Assembly: GCA_013151275.1 (NCBI GenBank)
Contig: JAADIP010000151.1
Location: forward strand, 41,499 to 105,498
Direction: 5' to 3'
From: Calditrichota bacterium
GTDB taxonomy: Bacteria > Calditrichota > Calditrichia > Calditrichales > Calditrichaceae
Length of the DNA: 64,000 bases
Shown: positions 31,131-42,306 of the stretch, in pieces
How positions within the stretch are numbered: the first letter of the stretch is position 1
Layout of the letters: each line of letters starts with the position of its first letter
The notes under the pieces: model-generated
The model's input: only the letters and a program-made list of their open reading frames with translations
What the model was told of the DNA's origin: nothing
Databases searched by the model: none
Made by a program: the position numbers and the translations under genes

Positions 31131-34100
31131 CGCAACCGCGCTATTTTTAAAATACGTTTAACTGTTTTACCCTTGTATTTACCCTTTATTACGGCAAAAT
31201 ATACCCCGTTGGCAACCGAATTACCGTCGTCATCGGTTCCGTCCCAAATCACTTCGTGATAGTTGGGTTCCAAAAGATTGTCATCAGGAATAGTGGGATC
31301 GAGCTCCAACATATTCGAACGAATTAATCTGCCTGATGTGGTGTATATTTTGATGCTAAAATCATCGATTTCTTCATTGCTTTTAATGTGATAAGAGATA
31401 ATGGTCTGATCTCTGAACGGATTGGGATAATTGCCGTAAACAACAATATCAAACCCTTCGGCAACCGAAAACTGCACTTCCTTTTGGGCTAAATTGCCGT
31501 TAACATCCGCCGCTTTCAAACTCAATTTGTGCTTGCCCGGCTTTAACTCCGGCGTAAGCGAAATTTGAACATTTTTTAAAGAATAGTTACTGTCCGGAAC
31601 TGTTATCGAATTCCCGACCGGCGCGCCGTTTCGGAAGTAAAATTCCTCATCGATTTTAATTTCCACCGTTCGGCTCAAATCGACTCCGTTCACATCCTGA
31701 AGTAAAACGCCCATTGTCGGTTTAAGCGGGACCAGCATGCCGTTCATCAAAGGGCGACCGTTGACCGTAACTTCCAGAATCGGTTCTTTGTCATCGGTCG
31801 AATAAAACAAGGCATAAAGACCCGATTTTGAAATTCGCGCCGAAAGGGTATTACCCGACCATTCGGTTGGCTGAGAAATCCAGGTATTTAAAGACGCGTC
31901 GTATCTGTAAACAAAGATGCGCTGTTTTGATTTCCCCTGCAGTTCAACCGAATCGATCTGCGTGCTCAATACTCCGCTTACCTTTCCTTCAACCTGAGGA
32001 TTTAAAAATTTAAGATCGAGTCCCATAGTATCCTGTTTGTTCTTAAAGGGAATGTACTTCAAATCGTATTGATGCGCCTTCTCGATAAATAAGCGAATAT
32101 TCCTCTGACTAAAGCTAAAGAGGGTTGTTTTGGGAACGCCTCCCGGCATTATTTCAAGCTGCCATCTGGGATTCAGGGAAATTTTTTGATGGTTCTTTCC
32201 ATCCAGACTTGTTCCGGTTTCCGGAGTGGCGTACAAATAATTCAGGAACAGCGTTGTCTGCAAAATATTGTTTTGTTCATCCCGTTCCTCAAAAACAGAA
32301 TCCGGATCAACCACCACCCTGATCTGATGATACGGTTGATATTGCAGGCTATCGGGCAGGTCAATAAACATTTCTTTCTCTTTTTGTTCCGGAAGCGATA
32401 CTCCCTGAACAATGAAGGGCTGGGAATCGGAAATCGTATAATCGTAACAGGCGACTTTTACATTATCAATCGAATGATCGGAATTATTTTTTAATTTGAA
32501 TTTAAGCCGGAGTCTGGACTCTCCCGCCCATGAAACGCTGCCGGGCACAACCAGTAAATCGGGACGGGGATCATTGACATAAAGTTTGTTCCAGTGTTCA
32601 ATAATCTGTTTTCCGCTTTTTGTGATTATCTTAAGATCAAATATCTTTTTCCCGCCGGAGCCAAATCCAGTAAAAGGTTCGGCGCTTTGATAAAGGCTGT
32701 CGTTGACCTTTTCAAGCGCGATAATCGTATTGTACCTCTGGTAACTGTTTTCATCAAAAATGTTTTGTATGGTTATCTGATCGATTTCTTCTCTGGTATC
32801 CACTATTACCTTAAAAATCAGGGGGTCGAAAACCTGTGGTTGAACAGGAATTGTTTCGATCCGCTTTACCAGCGGACGTTCAACGGCGATTTTCAAAAAC
32901 CCGTTCGCGCTCTCACTCTGATTCGAGGCAAAAACCTTTACCCGGAGTAGTTGATCCCGCACATCATCCGGAATTCTAAAAGAAATTTCAGCCTGCTTTG
33001 CGGTATTTTCAGCAACCGTGTCGAAGACAACATAGTTTTCTTCGTTCGTAACCTGCAGAAACACCTTACCGGGTTCGGGAATATTTTTTACGGTGACGGT
33101 CACAGAATCGGAGGGTAAAACAACCGATCTATCCGCGGAGAGCGCCAATTTGCCGCCGGGCTGAACGATTTTCAAAGAAGGGTCGCCAAACAAATTGTAT
33201 TGCGAAACCTGCGAACGACTGATGGTCCCGTAACCAAAAGTGTAAAATCTTCCGGCTTCGGTGTAATAAAACGGATTTGAAAGATAAAATATTTTCATCA
33301 GATAGACCGCTTCGCCAATGGACAATTGATTATTCCACAGATAATCGAATAATCCCCATTCGATGGCGAAATCGTTGTAAATCCAGCCAACCCCGGAAGA
33401 ACCCAAAAATGCGATTGCGCCCTTTTTTTCGCTTAGCAATAATTTCTCCCCGAGCGAATATCTTCCGTGATTGGCAAAACTCGCCGTAAAACAGGTCATG
33501 CTGGAAATAAAAGGCAGTTTATAGCCATTGTTCAACTGATCGACCTCTTCCAGTCCCATTAATCCCGCATCCGCCCAAATGGCTCCGCCTCCGTGTCCCA
33601 AAAAGTTTATGTAAGATAATCCTTTGTCAAATTGATTGATTAAATCTCTGTAATTTCCGAAATGCGGATCCGGTTGAACAGCAGTGTTCTCGATAGTATT
33701 AATCTGCTCGGCAAAAAGAGGCTCCGGTAACCGATGGTTTATCAAACGTAAATTCTGCGTTCTGAAAACCGGTTTATTGGTCAGATATTCTTTGGTTCCG
33801 TCATATCCCGAAATGAACAGAGTGCGATTGGTCCACTCTCCGTATTTATCATCCGGATAGTGTTCCACTTTATCCAGATAATTTTTCAATTCATAAACCG
33901 AACTGACCGGAATTCTGCTCACGATGACTTCCGGGATGTAATCGTCTCCCTCCAGAAGGGAATACATGTAATCCGCTTCCGCCGCGCCGAATTTAAGCGT
34001 TTGATAAAAAATAGTGGGTACAAGATCGGCTGCCGACCGGTAGTCTTTCGAAGCGTCTCCCACAAGCACCACGTACTTCAGCGGGAAATTCCGATCCCAT

Positions 34101-36157
34101 TTTTCATAAGCATAGCGGATAAAATCTTTTATCGCCAGGGGGGATTTTATTCCATAGTTAAACAGATCGTAGATATCTCTTACGGTAACAATTTCGACAT
34201 GAAACCCAGCGGCTTCTTTTAAATCTTTAAACTTTTGGCATTCTTTAGAGAACAGATCGTGCGTTATGATGAGAAAGTCAGCGGTATTATTGGGATCCAA
34301 CAAGGAGATTTGAGGATTATCCGCCTTCCACGGTCTGTATTTTTCGATGGAAAGCACTTTCTTTTTCTGATCCTGCGTCAAAGCCACGTAGCGGATATGG
34401 GGATCGACGATTTCGTCCTGGAAGCTGAGTCCGTAAGAAAACTCGTTTTTCGTTTCGTCGCTGATCGGTTTGATATCCACATTGGTGATTTTACTGATTC
34501 CCAATTTGTAAACGTCAATGTCTTTTCTTGTGAATCCGTCTATATTGAACTGAATCCGGTCGCCCAATTTAACATAGTAGCCGTCAAAAAAGTCCTTGTC
34601 CACCCGGAATTTAAGAAAGTTTTTATGCGCTTTGTACTGACGAAGGTAACTTACCTCGAACCAATTCAGCACAACGATATCCGTTACGCCTGTCTGGAAC
34701 ATATCCACTTCCAGACGGTTGATTCCGTCGTTCAGCGCGGACTGGTCAATTTTAACAGCCGAATCGGCGTTTGTCACCATCCACATTTCCTGATCTTTCC
34801 AACCGTCTGCGGGATTCACCTGACCGACCATGTGGGCAACATTTCCGGCTCCCCGTAATTTAACCGCAACTTTGTGCCCTTTTAAAGGATTGGTCTCCGA
34901 ATCAAAAAACGATTTTCCTCTGAATAACGCCCAGATTGTCACATCCGAGCCATACTCAGCCGGATCGGGCAATTCAAAATCGTAGCCGATACCGCCCGGA
35001 GCTGAAACGCCGCCGTCGAAATAATATTGGTCAATTTCGTAAGACGGGCGATTGATTAAAGAGTAGCTGTGTCCGAACTTATGGTAAGTAGCGTTGCGTT
35101 CAAAATGAAGCGTGTCTCTGAAAGCCAATGGACTGATTACAAGTTGATTTGAAGAAGACGATATCCCGCTGCTCTCTTCCAACAACCGTAATCCGTTTTT
35201 AGACTCATAAACCAGCCAATACACATTCGTATCAGTAAAAGGGTCCGAATACAATTCAGGGAAGCGAGCGCGCCAGGTTTTTTCGTTTTTCTCCCCCCAA
35301 AATTCAAAATAATCTTCGGGATCAAAGGAACGATCTTTTTCTCCTTTAAAATAGAGAGGAACTTCTTTGCCGCGATTATAAAGATGCAGTTGCGTCGGAT
35401 CTATTGAATTAAAAGGAAATCCGGCTTCGGACAAATCATCGTAAGTTACGCGGTAAATTCCCTCTTCTTTAACCTTTATTTTGAACACAATCTCATTATT
35501 CAAAACTTTTTGCCAGGCGGAATATTGTTGCTCATTCGCGGTTCTGACGGCTGAAGTTTGAGCCTGCTTTACGGGATAAAGTTGTAAATTCTTATTTATC
35601 AGCAATGTTTTTAAATACTTTGCTCCGGAACGGCTTAATTTGCTAAGCGGCGTTTTTGCCAGTGTCGAAGCCGAGACTTCGTTGCCGATAACAATCTCAA
35701 GCGATCGTAAATATTCAACCGTTTTATGATCGCCGGAAACGCGAACAGGGAACAGAGTAAGCGCGTGAATCGGCAATTCACCCATCCGCCCGAGATATCT
35801 TATCCGCACCCAGGATTCGGGTCCCGTGCCTTTAATTTTATCCGATTTTGTGAACAAATAATCGACAACCTGTCTGGTCTCTTTTTTAATAGACAAAATT
35901 TTAACTGAAGGCGCGCCCGCTTGAGAAATATTGAAAAACTTGACTATCGACGGAATGTAGTTTTGATTTTGATCGAATGTAAAAACCGCGTTTTTGTAAT
36001 TGGCGTAAATCGCATTTTGCTCTTTTACCCACTCGGGTTCGTCAAAATTAATTTTTAAATGCAAAAACGATGAACTTTGCTTGATCACATTAATCGAATA
36101 TTCAGAGGCAAAAACAAATTGTATTACTAAAAACAAACTCAGAATGATTTGTTTCAT
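31127..36157 (-). CDS. porU: PorU-like type IX secretion sortase (C25 gingipain-family peptidase) with C-terminal sorting domain
   Basis: INFLGHGGGAIWAD (catalytic His) and ISSMTCFTASF (catalytic Cys); C-terminal YGNYPNPFRDQTIISYHI...DGTDDDGNSVANGVYF. Confidence 0.8.
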   Translation of the reverse strand: MKQIILSLFLVIQFVFASEYSINVIKQSSSFLHLKINFDEPEWVKEQNAIYANYKNAVFTFDQNQNYIPSIVKFFNISQAGAPSVKILSIKKETRQVVDYLFTKSDKIKGTGPESWVRIRYLGRMGELPIHALTLFPVRVSGDHKTVEYLRSLEIVIGNEVSASTLAKTPLSKLSRSGAKYLKTLLINKNLQLYPVKQAQTSAVRTANEQQYSAWQKVLNNEIVFKIKVKEEGIYRVTYDDLSEAGFPFNSIDPTQLHLYNRGKEVPLYFKGEKDRSFDPEDYFEFWGEKNEKTWRARFPELYSDPFTDTNVYWLVYESKNGLRLLEESSGISSSSNQLVISPLAFRDTLHFERNATYHKFGHSYSLINRPSYEIDQYYFDGGVSAPGGIGYDFELPDPAEYGSDVTIWALFRGKSFFDSETNPLKGHKVAVKLRGAGNVAHMVGQVNPADGWKDQEMWMVTNADSAVKIDQSALNDGINRLEVDMFQTGVTDIVVLNWFEVSYLRQYKAHKNFLKFRVDKDFFDGYYVKLGDRIQFNIDGFTRKDIDVYKLGISKITNVDIKPISDETKNEFSYGLSFQDEIVDPHIRYVALTQDQKKKVLSIEKYRPWKADNPQISLLDPNNTADFLIITHDLFSKECQKFKDLKEAAGFHVEIVTVRDIYDLFNYGIKSPLAIKDFIRYAYEKWDRNFPLKYVVLVGDASKDYRSAADLVPTIFYQTLKFGAAEADYMYSLLEGDDYIPEVIVSRIPVSSVYELKNYLDKVEHYPDDKYGEWTNRTLFISGYDGTKEYLTNKPVFRTQNLRLINHRLPEPLFAEQINTIENTAVQPDPHFGNYRDLINQFDKGLSYINFLGHGGGAIWADAGLMGLEEVDQLNNGYKLPFISSMTCFTASFANHGRYSLGEKLLLSEKKGAIAFLGSSGVGWIYNDFAIEWGLFDYLWNNQLSIGEAVYLMKIFYLSNPFYYTEAGRFYTFGYGTISRSQVSQYNLFGDPSLKIVQPGGKLALSADRSVVLPSDSVTVTVKNIPEPGKVFLQVTNEENYVVFDTVAENTAKQAEISFRIPDDVRDQLLRVKVFASNQSESANGFLKIAVERPLVKRIETIPVQPQVFDPLIFKVIVDTREEIDQITIQNIFDENSYQRYNTIIALEKVNDSLYQSAEPFTGFGSGGKKIFDLKIITKSGKQIIEHWNKLYVNDPRPDLLVVPGSVSWAGESRLRLKFKLKNNSDHSIDNVKVACYDYTISDSQPFIVQGVSLPEQKEKEMFIDLPDSLQYQPYHQIRVVVDPDSVFEERDEQNNILQTTLFLNYLYATPETGTSLDGKNHQKISLNPRWQLEIMPGGVPKTTLFSFSQRNIRLFIEKAHQYDLKYIPFKNKQDTMGLDLKFLNPQVEGKVSGVLSTQIDSVELQGKSKQRIFVYRYDASLNTWISQPTEWSGNTLSARISKSGLYALFYSTDDKEPILEVTVNGRPLMNGMLVPLKPTMGVLLQDVNGVDLSRTVEIKIDEEFYFRNGAPVGNSITVPDSNYSLKNVQISLTPELKPGKHKLSLKAADVNGNLAQKEVQFSVAEGFDIVVYGNYPNPFRDQTIISYHIKSNEEIDDFSIKIYTTSGRLIRSNMLELDPTIPDDNLLEPNYHEVIWDGTDDDGNSVANGVYFAVIKGKYKGKTVKRILKIARLR

Positions 36158-36244
36158 AATCTTTTTCTGTTTCCGGTTTAATTTTTCAATTTTATTACAA
36201 TAATTACTTTAACCGTTATCGACAATGAGCAATATCACTAAAAA

Positions 36245-37054
36245 TTACTGATAATCTCCGGACAATGAAAAGAAACGGGAAATTTTTCCCTGAGGTTTGG
36301 GAGTGAACACTTCGTTTAATTTTTTACGCAGCATGCTTTCCGTTAATCCCCGTACTAATTTTCCGTTTTCGGCGTAAGAGATCATTCCTGTTTCTTCCGA
36401 AACCACAATTACAAGCGCATCCGTTTGTTCCGAGAGACCCAAAGCAGCGCGGTGGCGCATTCCCAGCGCGGGATCAAGCGAGGGATTTTGCGACAATGGC
36501 AACACCGTTTTTGCCGCGATTAAAATATCGTTCTGAATAATCAAACCGCCGTCGTGCAGCGGTGAACGCGGATTAAAAACAGAGCTTATTAACTGTTTGG
36601 AGACCTTCGCCTGCAAATTTATTCCCGTATCGACAATGGACTTCAGGTTCATATCACGCTCAATAATGATGAGCGCGCCGAAATTCTTTTTGGATAATTC
36701 CATCACGGCGTTTACAATCTCATCGATAAATTGCAGGTCTCCGACTTTCACGATTTTCCGAATCAAACGACTCTGCCCGACAAAAACCAATAAGCGTCTC
36801 AACTCCGGCTGGAATAAAATCACAAAAGCCAAAACCCATACCGTTTTAAGGCTGGACATAATCCAGGTAAGGGCGCTCATGCTAAGCAATTCACCGATAA
36901 TCGAAATTACGATGATCACCAAAAGTCCGGTAAACATGCGTATGGCTACGCTGCCCTTTAAAAACTTGTAGAGTTGGTAAAAAATAGTCGTAACAATGGC
37001 GATATCAATGATATCAATAATGGTAACCGGAATAAAACCGATTTTAAACAGCAT
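36245..37054 (-). CDS. cdaA: Diadenylate cyclase
   Basis: SPLHDGGLIIQND and LGMRHRAALGLSEQTDALVIVVSEETG DAC-domain motifs; start at internal Met (MLFKIGFI). Confidence 0.95.
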   Translation of the reverse strand: MLFKIGFIPVTIIDIIDIAIVTTIFYQLYKFLKGSVAIRMFTGLLVIIVISIIGELLSMSALTWIMSSLKTVWVLAFVILFQPELRRLLVFVGQSRLIRKIVKVGDLQFIDEIVNAVMELSKKNFGALIIIERDMNLKSIVDTGINLQAKVSKQLISSVFNPRSPLHDGGLIIQNDILIAAKTVLPLSQNPSLDPALGMRHRAALGLSEQTDALVIVVSEETGMISYAENGKLVRGLTESMLRKKLNEVFTPKPQGKISRFFSLSGDYQ

Positions 37055-37074
37055 CTGCCACCTGCTCTTTATTT

Positions 37075-38217
37075 TTAAGCATCCATGATGGACTGCCAAA
37101 GTTTTAACGCGTCTTTGGTCGCGCGGACATCGTGCACTCTTACAATTTTCGCTCCGTTTTGGACCGCCACTATTTGAGTCGCGACGCTTCCGAACAACCG
37201 CTCATCAACTTCACGGTTTAATATCTTGCCGATAAAGGATTTTCTTGAGGTTCCCGCCAAAACAGGCTTCAATAAAAAAGTAAAGTCTTTTAGGTCTCTT
37301 AGCAAATGTAAATTGTCTTCCACCCGTTTCCCGAAGCCGATTCCCGGATCGATAATTATCTTTTTGACGCCCTCGTTTTCCAGATATTCTATCCGTTGTT
37401 CAAAATATCCGTAAATTTCTTCCACCACATCTTCGTAAAAGGGATCTTTTTGCATATCCCGCGGCGTACCCTTGATGTGCATTATTATTATCGGACAACC
37501 TGCGTTCTTGACCACCCGAACCATTTCGGGATCGAATTGCGCTCCGCTGATATCATTCACAATATCCGCGCCCGCTTCCAGCGCTTTTAAAGCCACTCTG
37601 CTTTTATAGGTATCTATCGAAATCAAAGCATTGGTTTTGGTTCTCAATTTCTCGATAACGGGAATCACCCTCTTCAGTTCTTCTTTTTCCGTCACGGGCT
37701 CGGAGCCGGGTCTTGTGGATTCGCCGCCCACATCGATAATTTCCGCTCCTTCTTCGATCATTCTCAGGGCATGATCAATCGCGCTTTGCGGTTCATTAAA
37801 ACGCCCCCCGTCGCTGAATGAATCCGGCGTTACGTTTAATATACCCATAATCAGCGGAGATTTACCGAAATCAAGCGTTCTGCCGTTAATTTCCCAAATT
37901 GGCTGCGGCTCATCCTTAAAAAAATTCCGGATTCGACCGACAAACTCAAACACTGCTTCCGGCGCTTCTTTCATTCTTTCGAAGTCGTCAAATCTGCAAG
38001 AACGGAAAAGCAGATAGCCTTCACGAATGTCTTCTTTTAAAATTTCCAGATTCGTTTCGGTAAAAAGCTCCTTCAACCATAAAAATATGCCCGTCTCCAG
38101 ACGACTAACCTCAAAAAGAAACTGTCCTTTCCATTCATCGGGAAGCGACAAATTAAATTTTTGCGACAGGAGCCTAATTCGTTTTTTTGTTGAAAGATGA
38201 ATCGCTCTTACTCGCAT
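37075..38217 (-). CDS. folP: Dihydropteroate synthase with about 100-aa N-terminal extension
   Basis: LIMGILNVTPDSFSDGGRF, GGESTRPGSEPV, DIVNDISGA, VLAGTSRKSFIG. Confidence 0.95.
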   Translation of the reverse strand: MRVRAIHLSTKKRIRLLSQKFNLSLPDEWKGQFLFEVSRLETGIFLWLKELFTETNLEILKEDIREGYLLFRSCRFDDFERMKEAPEAVFEFVGRIRNFFKDEPQPIWEINGRTLDFGKSPLIMGILNVTPDSFSDGGRFNEPQSAIDHALRMIEEGAEIIDVGGESTRPGSEPVTEKEELKRVIPVIEKLRTKTNALISIDTYKSRVALKALEAGADIVNDISGAQFDPEMVRVVKNAGCPIIIMHIKGTPRDMQKDPFYEDVVEEIYGYFEQRIEYLENEGVKKIIIDPGIGFGKRVEDNLHLLRDLKDFTFLLKPVLAGTSRKSFIGKILNREVDERLFGSVATQIVAVQNGAKIVRVHDVRATKDALKLWQSIMDA

Positions 38218-39769
38218 TTTTCTGCTTCTCCATTAGGATGAGTACCTTTTGAATTCCAGCCATGGCTTCGTAGGCGTATTTATCGTCGTCGCCCGTCTTG
38301 CGCGCAACCCGCTCTCTGAAATATTTTAACGCGGAATCCAATTTGCCCATTCGACGGTAGATCGCCGCCACATAAAGATAAGAATCAAGATGCTGATCCA
38401 TTTTTATTGCCTTCATAAAAAGCTTAAGCGCCGTACTGTCCTGTTTTTTCAGGTAATAACACAAACCCAGATTATAATAGGTATCCGAATCGTCCGGAAA
38501 TTCTTTGTTTAATTCTTCAAAAATAGGCAACGCCTTATCCGGATGCTGCGTCTTTACATACAACGATCCGAGAAGGCTTTTCATTTCGGGATCGCCGGGT
38601 TGAATCTTCAAAAACTCCTCAACCCTTTTAATAGCCCGCCTGGTAGCCCCAAGCGTTCCGGTTCCGGCAAGATACATTTCGTTTGCCAATTGATAAACGG
38701 CATCCCTGTAGCCGGGATCCAAATACACGGCTCTTTCCAGAACCGCCACACGATCTTTAAAGCCGATGTCTTTTAAGCGAGCCGGCAACAAAAAACTCAG
38801 AGCAAAATGCACTCTGCAGTTTTCGGGATCTTCGACATACGCCTTTTTCAAAAACAACTCGGCATCCGTATATTCCTTTTCACGAATGGACATGCGTCCC
38901 AACAGAATATACACTTCGGGAGTGTCCTGTCGCTTTTTAACAAGGGGAATTAAAATCTTCTTCGCCATGTCAAAATCGGGATTCTTCGTTTTTACGTATT
39001 TGGCGCGTTCAAAATCAATCGGTCTTGCCAAACCTTTTTCCACATAAGCGGCGCCTTTCAAAATCAATGCGGGAACATCCTCCCGATCGCGAACTATTTC
39101 GAGCGCCCGGTCGTATTCTTTATTCAAATAAGCGAGACGCGCGGTAAGAATAACGTCATCAACCGCCTTTGTTCGAACAGGGGAATCGACAAACAAATCC
39201 AGTTTATCGCCAATGGCATTTAAGACCGTATTAAAATTCAGGGTATCCGCGCTTTTAAATTCGAATCGTTTTCCCTTTTGCACATCAATAAGCGTGCAAA
39301 CAAACACATCGCCCTTAAACGCGCTTTCAACTATGAATCTGCTGCCCATTGCTTTTGCGGCATCCAGCCAATTTTGGTAGTTATTTACTTTTTTTCGTCC
39401 CAAAGTTTCGTAGAGCCATTCCCAGCGATGAAAAAGATATCGATCGGCGGTGTTGTTAACCGCGGCATTTTCAAACGCTTCCGCAAAGCGGAAGGCTTTA
39501 GCTTCTATTTTAAATTTATCGCCGATTTTGGAAGGAAGCGCAACGACTCGTTCCTGCGGTTTGGGAGGTTGCAGAATAAACCATAGCGCGATATAAAAAA
39601 GAAGGGTGACAACATTTGCCGTTATCAGGTTTATTTTCCACTGTTTCGGGGACATTAAATCCGATCCTTTTAAATAGAGGAAAACCAGATTTAACACCAG
39701 CAAAACAAAAATTAACAAATAAATTCCGCCCGGAACTTCCGCAGATAAAAAATCGATAATATGATTCAT
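38174..39769 (-). CDS. Tetratricopeptide repeat membrane protein
   Basis: N-terminal TM helices; multiple TPR-like units (e.g. AEVYILLGRMSIREKEYTDAELFLKKAY). Confidence 0.8.
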   Translation of the reverse strand: MNHIIDFLSAEVPGGIYLLIFVLLVLNLVFLYLKGSDLMSPKQWKINLITANVVTLLFYIALWFILQPPKPQERVVALPSKIGDKFKIEAKAFRFAEAFENAAVNNTADRYLFHRWEWLYETLGRKKVNNYQNWLDAAKAMGSRFIVESAFKGDVFVCTLIDVQKGKRFEFKSADTLNFNTVLNAIGDKLDLFVDSPVRTKAVDDVILTARLAYLNKEYDRALEIVRDREDVPALILKGAAYVEKGLARPIDFERAKYVKTKNPDFDMAKKILIPLVKKRQDTPEVYILLGRMSIREKEYTDAELFLKKAYVEDPENCRVHFALSFLLPARLKDIGFKDRVAVLERAVYLDPGYRDAVYQLANEMYLAGTGTLGATRRAIKRVEEFLKIQPGDPEMKSLLGSLYVKTQHPDKALPIFEELNKEFPDDSDTYYNLGLCYYLKKQDSTALKLFMKAIKMDQHLDSYLYVAAIYRRMGKLDSALKYFRERVARKTGDDDKYAYEAMAGIQKVLILMEKQKNASKSDSSFNKKTN

Positions 39770-40213
39770 GCCGCATACTCCGATTTCAAATGATTACAAT
39801 CCGAAAAACCCCTAAAAGAGAATTTCGGGTGACAATTATTGACATCTCCGAATTATCAGAGAATTTTTCTTTTCAACCGGATTAAAAACAATGAATTCGT
39901 AAAAATTTAATTACGCTTATTTCGTTTCAACTGTTCCTGAAATTAAGCGTTTTTCCGCCCCTTTACCCTTTTGGCGATACGGCTAAACAGAGGCGCATAG
40001 TGATTTTTTTTAAATTAATAAAAATTCCCGTCTTTTTCACTTTCCGCGAATTCATTAATGTTCTCTAATCAATGTATTTTTAAATTGTTAACCAATCAAA
40101 AAAATTTTAATTATTATTTTCGGAAGATTCCGGAAATACTGGAGTTTTTTATCTGTTCGGACGTTAACTGTGCAGGGCTTTCCTAAGAGCGGACGGATTC
40201 CGTTTCAGAGAAT

Positions 40214-40248
40214 AAAAGCGCGCGTCCTAAAATTAAAACGCGCGCTTT
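40214..40248 (-). terminator. Intrinsic terminator of ftsH
   Basis: GCGCGCGT...ACGCGCGC hairpin with A/T flanks. Confidence 0.7.
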
Positions 40249-40267
40249 GCGAAACCGCGTAAATCCG

Positions 40268-42283
40268 TCAGCTTAAAGGTTTATCGGGTTTTTCTTTTTT
40301 TACTCTGGGAGATCGTTTGCGTTTTTTCGGCTCTTTTTCTTCTTTGGCGGCAAAGGCGGTCTTTTCTATTTTTTTACCTTTTAAGACCAAATCGATCTGT
40401 TCGCCGTCTAAAATTTCGAATTCCAGCAGCGCATTTGCCAGGGCGTGTAATTTGTCGACATTTTCAAGAAGCAGCCTTTCCGCTTTATTTTGAGCTTCCG
40501 AAACAATTCGTCTGACTTCTTCATCAATTTCCTGAGCCGTTTCTTCGCTGTAATCGCGGTGTTGGGCAATTTCTCTTCCCAAAAAGATTTCCTGTTCTTT
40601 TTTACCGAAAGAAATCGGACCGAGTTTTTCGCTCATGCCCCATTCGCACACCATTTTTCTGGCAAGGTCGGTAGCCCGCTCGATATCGTTGCCCGCGCCG
40701 GTCGTTAATTGCTTAAAAACCAGTTTTTCGGCGGCGCGACCGCCCAAAAGCTGAGCCAGCATTCCCCGTAAATATTCCAACGAATACGTATGGCGGTCGT
40801 CAATCGGCAGATAGGCTGTCAGACCGAGAGCCCGCCCTCTGGGGATAATAGTTACTTTGTGCACCGGATCGGTTCCCGGAATCAATTTACCCACCAGCAC
40901 ATGTCCGGATTCGTGATAAGCGGTAACCCGTTTTTCTTCGTCGCTGATCAAAATCGATTTTCTTTCCATGCCCATCATTATTTTATCTTTGGCTTCTTCA
41001 AAGTCAGCCATGGTCACTTTTTGGCGATTTTTTCGGGCGGCTAAGAGAGCGGCTTCATTAACCAGATTTGCCAGGTCTGCGCCGGAAAGACCTGGCGTGC
41101 TGCGAGCCAGAGCTTCCAGATCCACGGAGCCGTCCAGGGGCACCTTGCGGGTGTGCACTTTTAAAATGCCTTCTCTGCCGCGCACATCGGGTCGATCCAC
41201 AACAATCTGCCGATCGAAGCGTCCGGGGCGTAAAAGAGCGGCGTCCAAAACATCGGGGCGGTTGGTGGCAGCAATTAAGATGACGCCTTCCTGGGTGTCA
41301 AAACCGTCCATTTCCACCAAGAGCTGGTTCAGGGTTTGTTCGCGTTCGTCATGCCCGCCTCCGAGACCGGCGCCGCGATGGCGTCCCACGGCGTCGATTT
41401 CATCAATAAAAATAATACACGGCGCATTTTTACGACCGATTTCAAACAGATCTCTGACCCGGCTCGCGCCGACTCCCACAAACATTTCAACAAAATCGGC
41501 GCCGCTCATGCTGAAAAAGGGCACTCCGGCTTCACCCGCCACAGCTTTGGCGAGAAGGGTTTTACCGGTTCCCGGAGGACCTAATAAAAGCGCTCCTTTG
41601 GGAATTTTACCGCCCAGCCGCGTGAATTTTTGCGGTTCTTTTAAAAATTCAATAATCTCCTGAAGCTCCATTTTGGCTTCGTCGCAACCGGCAACATCGT
41701 CAAAAGTAATATTGATTTTGTCTTTGGTAAGCAATTTGGCTTTACTCTTCCCGAAATTAAAAATACCCCGCGAGCCGCCTCCGCCGCCCTGCATTCTTTT
41801 GGCGAAAAATACCCAGACGCCTAAAATGAGCAGCCAGGGTAAAATGTTGATCAACAAAATTGTCCAGTCGCTCGGCGGTTCCACAAACCGGATATTAACG
41901 CCGTATTTTTCCCATTCCTTGATCGTGGAGTCGTCAACAAACGGTAAATAGGTTCGGATGTATTTGGCGCTGCGCGGCGATCCTTTGACGCTGACAACAA
42001 CTTCTTCCTTGCTTAGAATGCCGCGAAATTTGTTGTCTTTTAAAGTAACCTCGCCCGTTGCGATTTTACTGCCGCGCAACAACTTCACGTATTCATTGTA
42101 GGGAACATCGACCTCGTTGGGACGATTATCGGGCCACAGGGTACTAAAAGCAATTGCAGCCAGTAAAATCAAAATCCAGATTAAACCGGTTTTCGACGCC
42201 TTTTTCCACTGAAACTCATCGTTTGAAGGTTTGTTTTTATGATCCGGGTTAGACTTCGGATCTCGTTTTTTATTGTTTTCCAT
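40268..42283 (-). CDS. ftsH: ATP-dependent zinc metalloprotease FtsH
   Basis: [35 protein letters not shown] region. Confidence 0.98.
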   Translation of the reverse strand: MENNKKRDPKSNPDHKNKPSNDEFQWKKASKTGLIWILILLAAIAFSTLWPDNRPNEVDVPYNEYVKLLRGSKIATGEVTLKDNKFRGILSKEEVVVSVKGSPRSAKYIRTYLPFVDDSTIKEWEKYGVNIRFVEPPSDWTILLINILPWLLILGVWVFFAKRMQGGGGGSRGIFNFGKSKAKLLTKDKINITFDDVAGCDEAKMELQEIIEFLKEPQKFTRLGGKIPKGALLLGPPGTGKTLLAKAVAGEAGVPFFSMSGADFVEMFVGVGASRVRDLFEIGRKNAPCIIFIDEIDAVGRHRGAGLGGGHDEREQTLNQLLVEMDGFDTQEGVILIAATNRPDVLDAALLRPGRFDRQIVVDRPDVRGREGILKVHTRKVPLDGSVDLEALARSTPGLSGADLANLVNEAALLAARKNRQKVTMADFEEAKDKIMMGMERKSILISDEEKRVTAYHESGHVLVGKLIPGTDPVHKVTIIPRGRALGLTAYLPIDDRHTYSLEYLRGMLAQLLGGRAAEKLVFKQLTTGAGNDIERATDLARKMVCEWGMSEKLGPISFGKKEQEIFLGREIAQHRDYSEETAQEIDEEVRRIVSEAQNKAERLLLENVDKLHALANALLEFEILDGEQIDLVLKGKKIEKTAFAAKEEKEPKKRKRSPRVKKEKPDKPLS

Positions 42284-42306
42284 ACTCTATCTATTTCCTT
42301 TCAATC

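Noticed and set aside
40968-41663. 231-aa plus-strand ORF inside ftsH
   Set aside because: Antisense to the highly conserved FtsH AAA domain; no supporting motif or RBS.
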